Assembly: GCA_023301645.1 (NCBI GenBank)
Contig: JALZUH010000066.1
Span: forward strand, 1-9,877
DNA from: Akkermansiaceae bacterium
GTDB taxonomy: Bacteria; Verrucomicrobiota; Verrucomicrobiia; Verrucomicrobiales; Akkermansiaceae
Length of the DNA stretch: 9,877 nucleotides
Reading direction: 5' to 3'
In this document: positions 7,811 through 9,877 of the stretch, piece after piece
How the letters are laid out: each line of letters begins with the position of its first letter
Numbering within the stretch: position 1 is the stretch's first letter
Notes under the pieces: generated by a model
Told to the model about the DNA's origin: nothing
Databases searched by the model: none
The model's input: only the letters and a program-made list of their open reading frames with translations
Program-made: the position numbers and the translations under genes

Positions 7811-7873
7811 AAATGCTCTGAATAATAGCTCGAAGAAAATCACAGCAGACAAACAGCCCACCCAGCGAAAGGA

Positions 7874-8251
7874 TTAGCCGAGCAGTGCCTTATAAGCATC
7901 AGCATCCATGAGAGCTGTGACATCAGCTGCGTCTCTGACTTTCATTTTGAAAATCCAGCCTGATCCGTAAGGGTCGGTATTGATGAGTGATGGGTCTGCC
8001 TCAAGTTCTGGGTTACCCTCAGTAATTTCACCCGCTACAGGGATGTAAATATCACTGGCTGCTTTCACAGACTCAACAACGGCGACAGGGTCATTGGCAT
8101 CGCAAGCTCTGCCATCTTCTGGTAGCTCTACAAAAACAACATCAGTGAGCTCTTCTTGAGCGTGATGAGTAATGCCGACAGTAGCAATATCACCTTCGAG
8201 GAGCACCCACTCATGGTCTGATGAGTAATGTAAATTAGCTGGAATATTCAT
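7874..8251 (-). CDS. gcvH: glycine cleavage system H protein (lipoyl carrier)
   Basis: GcvH is the small lipoylated shuttle that carries the aminomethyl intermediate from GcvP to GcvT and is reoxidised by the L protein. The 125-residue length is normal. The lipoyl domain is intact: HYSSDHEWV (8-16), GITHHAQEELTDVVFVELPE (26-45) and the lipoylation site VVESVKAASD (58-67), with the acceptor lysine K63 in ESVKA. GEITEGNPELEADPSLIN and GSGWIFKMK complete the fold. The ATG at 8251 gives a standard N-terminus (MNIPANLHYS); no Shine-Dalgarno site precedes it and the upstream region is very AT-rich. It lies 117 nt after gcvT and 211 nt before gcvP, each gap with a terminator-like hairpin, so H and P levels may be set separately. 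Confidence 0.97.
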   Translation of the reverse strand: MNIPANLHYSSDHEWVLLEGDIATVGITHHAQEELTDVVFVELPEDGRACDANDPVAVVESVKAASDIYIPVAGEITEGNPELEADPSLINTDPYGSGWIFKMKVRDAADVTALMDADAYKALLG

Positions 8252-8284
8252 AGATTAGATCGTGTAATATGGATAAATGTTAGA

Positions 8285-8321
8285 GAAAATATAAAAAAAT
8301 ATGCTGAACACAAAAACAGCA
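8285..8321 (-). terminator. possible weak intrinsic terminator in the gcvT-gcvH gap
   Basis: On the minus strand, TGCTG (8321-8317) and CAGCA (8306-8302) form a 5-bp stem with a 10-nt T-rich loop. It is followed directly by TATTTTTTTATATTTT (8301-8286). The U tract is strong but the stem is short, so termination would be partial at best. It lies about 47 nt beyond the gcvT stop and about 35 nt before the gcvH ATG. The T-rich stretch could instead be promoter-proximal AT-rich DNA for gcvH. Confidence 0.4.
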
Positions 8322-8368
8322 ATACAAGGAAAGCTTAATGGTTTGGCGCTGAACTCTTTTGCGCAGGA

Positions 8369-9493
8369 TCAGGGCTTTTTGTAAAAAGGTTTTTTAACAA
8401 CTTTCGCCTCAAACTTACGACCGCGCACCTCGATGTCCACCAAGGTGTCTAGTTTAGCATAAGCAACAGGCAAATACGCCATACCAATCCCCTCGCGCAA
8501 ACTAGGTGATAGCACCCCGCTAGTGAGCTCAGAGAGACGCTTACCATCTTTGGAGAGGACATCATAATGTGCCCGAGGCGGAGCCCCCTTACCGGTATAT
8601 TTAAGGGCAACTAGACGCTCTTTGAGTCCGTTTTCTTTCTGCTCAACAAGTGCCTCACTCCCGATAAAGCCACACTCCTTAGTCAGTGAGCAAAAGAATC
8701 CGAACCCAGCCTCTATAGGCGTGCGTGTCGGCGACAGGTCGGAGCCGTTAAGCGGATAGCAAACCTCAAGTCTCAAGCTATCACGAGCACCAAGACCACA
8801 AGGCTGAGCACCTACCTCGATAAACCGCTTAAACCACGCGCTACCGTTAGCAGCTGCACTGAAGAACTCAAAGCCATCCTCACCAGTGTAACCCGTGCGA
8901 CAGACAATAAGTGACTCCTCACCCTGCTGCCAACGAGCCATCCCATTACGAGGCGGCAGTGGCTGCTCTGGGAAAAGTTGGGTAAATGCTGCCGATGAGT
9001 TCGGCCCCTGCACCGCCATACCAGCCCACTGACAGCTCTCATCACTGAGTGTTAGCCCAGCAGGTAGATGCTTACTAAGCCACGCATAATCCTCATCAAT
9101 CATCGAAGCATTAACTACGAGAAAAACACAGCCCTCTGACTCTCTATAAATCAATAAATCATCAATCACCCCCCCTTTTTCATTAAGCATGTAGGTATAC
9201 TGCCCCTCTCCCACTGAGAGGTTAGAAAGGTCATTGGACAAGATCGTATTCAGCCAGTTCTCAGCTCCCTCACCAGTCAGTAAGAACTGTCCCATATGTG
9301 AGATATCAAAAACACCCACATCCTCACGCACTGCAGTGTGCTCAGAGATGATGCTCGTATACTGCACGGGCATATTCCAGCCTGCAAAAGCAACCATTTT
9401 ACCGCCTAATTCCACATGAAGCGCTGCCAGTGGAGTCTCCTGAATTGTTTCTTGAATCTTATCTTCGCTCACGACGCAGAACGTGTCTTGCAT
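8369..9493 (-). CDS. gcvT: aminomethyltransferase, T protein of the glycine cleavage system
   Basis: GcvT transfers the one-carbon unit from aminomethyl-GcvH to tetrahydrofolate, giving 5,10-methylene-THF and releasing ammonia. From the ATG at 9493 it has 374 residues, near the family norm. Conserved blocks are LHVELGGKMVAFAGWNMPVQY (25-45), GVFDISHMGQ (60-69), GQYTYMLNEKGGVIDDLLIY (97-116, with the catalytic-type Asp in VIDD), RTGYTGEDGFE (199-209) and GLGARDSLRLEVCYPL (233-248). An in-frame TTG at 9508 would add five residues. The ATG is preferred because AAGGA sits 5 nt upstream of it, the only clear Shine-Dalgarno in the window. It is the first gene of the gcv cluster and is divergent from selA. 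The stop is TGA, and the product ends at a natural length. Confidence 0.97.
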   Translation of the reverse strand: MQDTFCVVSEDKIQETIQETPLAALHVELGGKMVAFAGWNMPVQYTSIISEHTAVREDVGVFDISHMGQFLLTGEGAENWLNTILSNDLSNLSVGEGQYTYMLNEKGGVIDDLLIYRESEGCVFLVVNASMIDEDYAWLSKHLPAGLTLSDESCQWAGMAVQGPNSSAAFTQLFPEQPLPPRNGMARWQQGEESLIVCRTGYTGEDGFEFFSAAANGSAWFKRFIEVGAQPCGLGARDSLRLEVCYPLNGSDLSPTRTPIEAGFGFFCSLTKECGFIGSEALVEQKENGLKERLVALKYTGKGAPPRAHYDVLSKDGKRLSELTSGVLSPSLREGIGMAYLPVAYAKLDTLVDIEVRGRKFEAKVVKKPFYKKP

Positions 9494-9496
9494 ACT

Positions 9497-9503
9497 CTTC
9501 CTT
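9497..9503 (-). promoter_or_regulatory. Shine-Dalgarno site of gcvT
   Basis: The minus-strand sequence AAGGAAG ends 3 nt before ATG 9493, with the AAGGA core 5 nt away. This spacing decides for the ATG over the TTG at 9508, which would overlap the site. No other gene in the window has a comparable match. Confidence 0.65.
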
Positions 9504-9536
9504 GTCAAATGAGTAAGCTACGTTAATTTCCCCTCT

Positions 9537-9877
9537 ATGGCATCGAATCATCAGGCACTCAGAGAACTACCATCTGTCGAAACTCTCGCAAAATCACTCT
9601 CCAAGGACTGCACCCTACCCCGCGCCCTTATCACCGCATTCACCCAGCGTGAGGTCAATGAGTTCCGCAAGAGTATCCTTGGAGGCGAAAGCGTTACTCG
9701 TCAGCAGATAGAAACGACCATCGCCAATAACCTGCATGAATTCGCCGCCAGCAGACTCCAGCCTGTGATCAACGCCACAGGTGTAGTCATCCACACTAAC
9801 CTCGGAAGATCACCACTTGGGAAAAACGCTGCTGAAAAACTCACCGAAATTGCCACAGGATACTGTAATTTAGAATT
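9537..9877 (+). CDS. selA: L-seryl-tRNA(Sec) selenium transferase, N-terminal part (3' truncated by window edge)
   Basis: SelA is a PLP enzyme that converts seryl-tRNA(Sec) to selenocysteinyl-tRNA(Sec) with selenophosphate. The first 113 residues are visible: LRELPSVETLAKSL (8-21), matching the N-terminal tRNA-contacting region of the family, and then the highly recognisable LQPVINATGVVIHTNLGRSP (74-93) and GYCNLE (108-113). The PLP lysine and most of the catalytic domain lie beyond the window. The ATG at 9537 has no Shine-Dalgarno site. The gene is divergent from gcvT, with 43 bp between start codons. selB, selC and selD are not seen here; selB would most often lie next downstream. Confidence 0.93.
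   Translation, partial: MASNHQALRELPSVETLAKSLSKDCTLPRALITAFTQREVNEFRKSILGGESVTRQQIETTIANNLHEFAASRLQPVINATGVVIHTNLGRSPLGKNAAEKLTEIATGYCNLE

Noticed and set aside
7663..7873. Glycine riboswitch in front of gcvP, as found before gcv operons in other bacteria.
   Set aside because: A GAAGGGTG segment and a TCTCAA segment look faintly similar, but the conserved aptamer blocks and tandem arrangement are missing.
8252..8371. The gcvT TGA stop could be a selenocysteine codon: the frame stays open for 37 codons after it, ending 3 nt before gcvH, and a GCGC/GCGC stem lies just 3' of the TGA, with selA nearby.
   Set aside because: GcvT is already full length at the TGA. The extension would be AT-rich and of random character. 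The stem is only 4 bp without a convincing SECIS loop, and an open run of 37 codons is not rare by chance.
9503..9508. TTGACA on the minus strand as a -35 box for gcvT.
   Set aside because: It overlaps the ribosome-binding region. A matching -10 would fall inside the gcvT coding sequence, where none is seen.

Overview
The window looks like ordinary chromosome from a free-living Gram-negative-type bacterium of the Planctomycetes-Verrucomicrobia-Chlamydiae (PVC) group, most likely a verrucomicrobium. I infer this from the DUF5069 protein next to a long-form RsgA, a single-chain GcvP, a fused OlsF-type acyltransferase, and the near absence of Shine-Dalgarno sites. No tRNA, rRNA, mobile element, CRISPR array or phage gene is visible. 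The genus is not resolved.

Left part (1-3184), likely envelope or lipid functions. The 3' part of an ATP-grasp ligase gene enters from the left edge on the + strand. It converges on a gene for a small four-helix membrane protein (- strand). That gene is divergent, with only 20 bp between start codons, from a 594-residue fusion. The fusion has a PlsC-like O-acyltransferase N-terminal half and an OlsB-like N-acyltransferase C-terminal half, the architecture of bifunctional aminolipid synthases (OlsF/GlsF).

Middle and right part (3240-9493), all on the - strand. In order of transcription the genes are gcvT, gcvH, gcvP, a DUF5069 gene and rsgA. gcvT, gcvH and gcvP give the T, H and P proteins of the glycine cleavage system; the L protein (lipoamide dehydrogenase) is not in the window. 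GcvP decarboxylates glycine onto the lipoyl arm of GcvH, and GcvT passes the one-carbon unit to tetrahydrofolate. gcvP, DUF5069 and rsgA are packed with gaps of 24 and 16 nt. The gcvT-gcvH gap (117 nt) and gcvH-gcvP gap (211 nt) are AT-rich, and each holds a terminator-like hairpin on the coding strand. The second is a strong C(UUCG)G hairpin plus U-rich tract, ending about 30 nt before the gcvP start. It may be a plain terminator or a leader attenuator.

Right edge (9537-9877, + strand). The 5' part of selA is divergent from gcvT across 43 bp. SelA makes selenocysteinyl-tRNA, so the organism probably encodes selenocysteine; no selenoprotein is recognised in the window.

Most of this is familiar housekeeping content. 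The best leads are the hairpin leader of gcvP, the substrate (ornithine or glycine) of the fused acyltransferase and its membrane-protein partner, and the role of DUF5069 between gcvP and rsgA.
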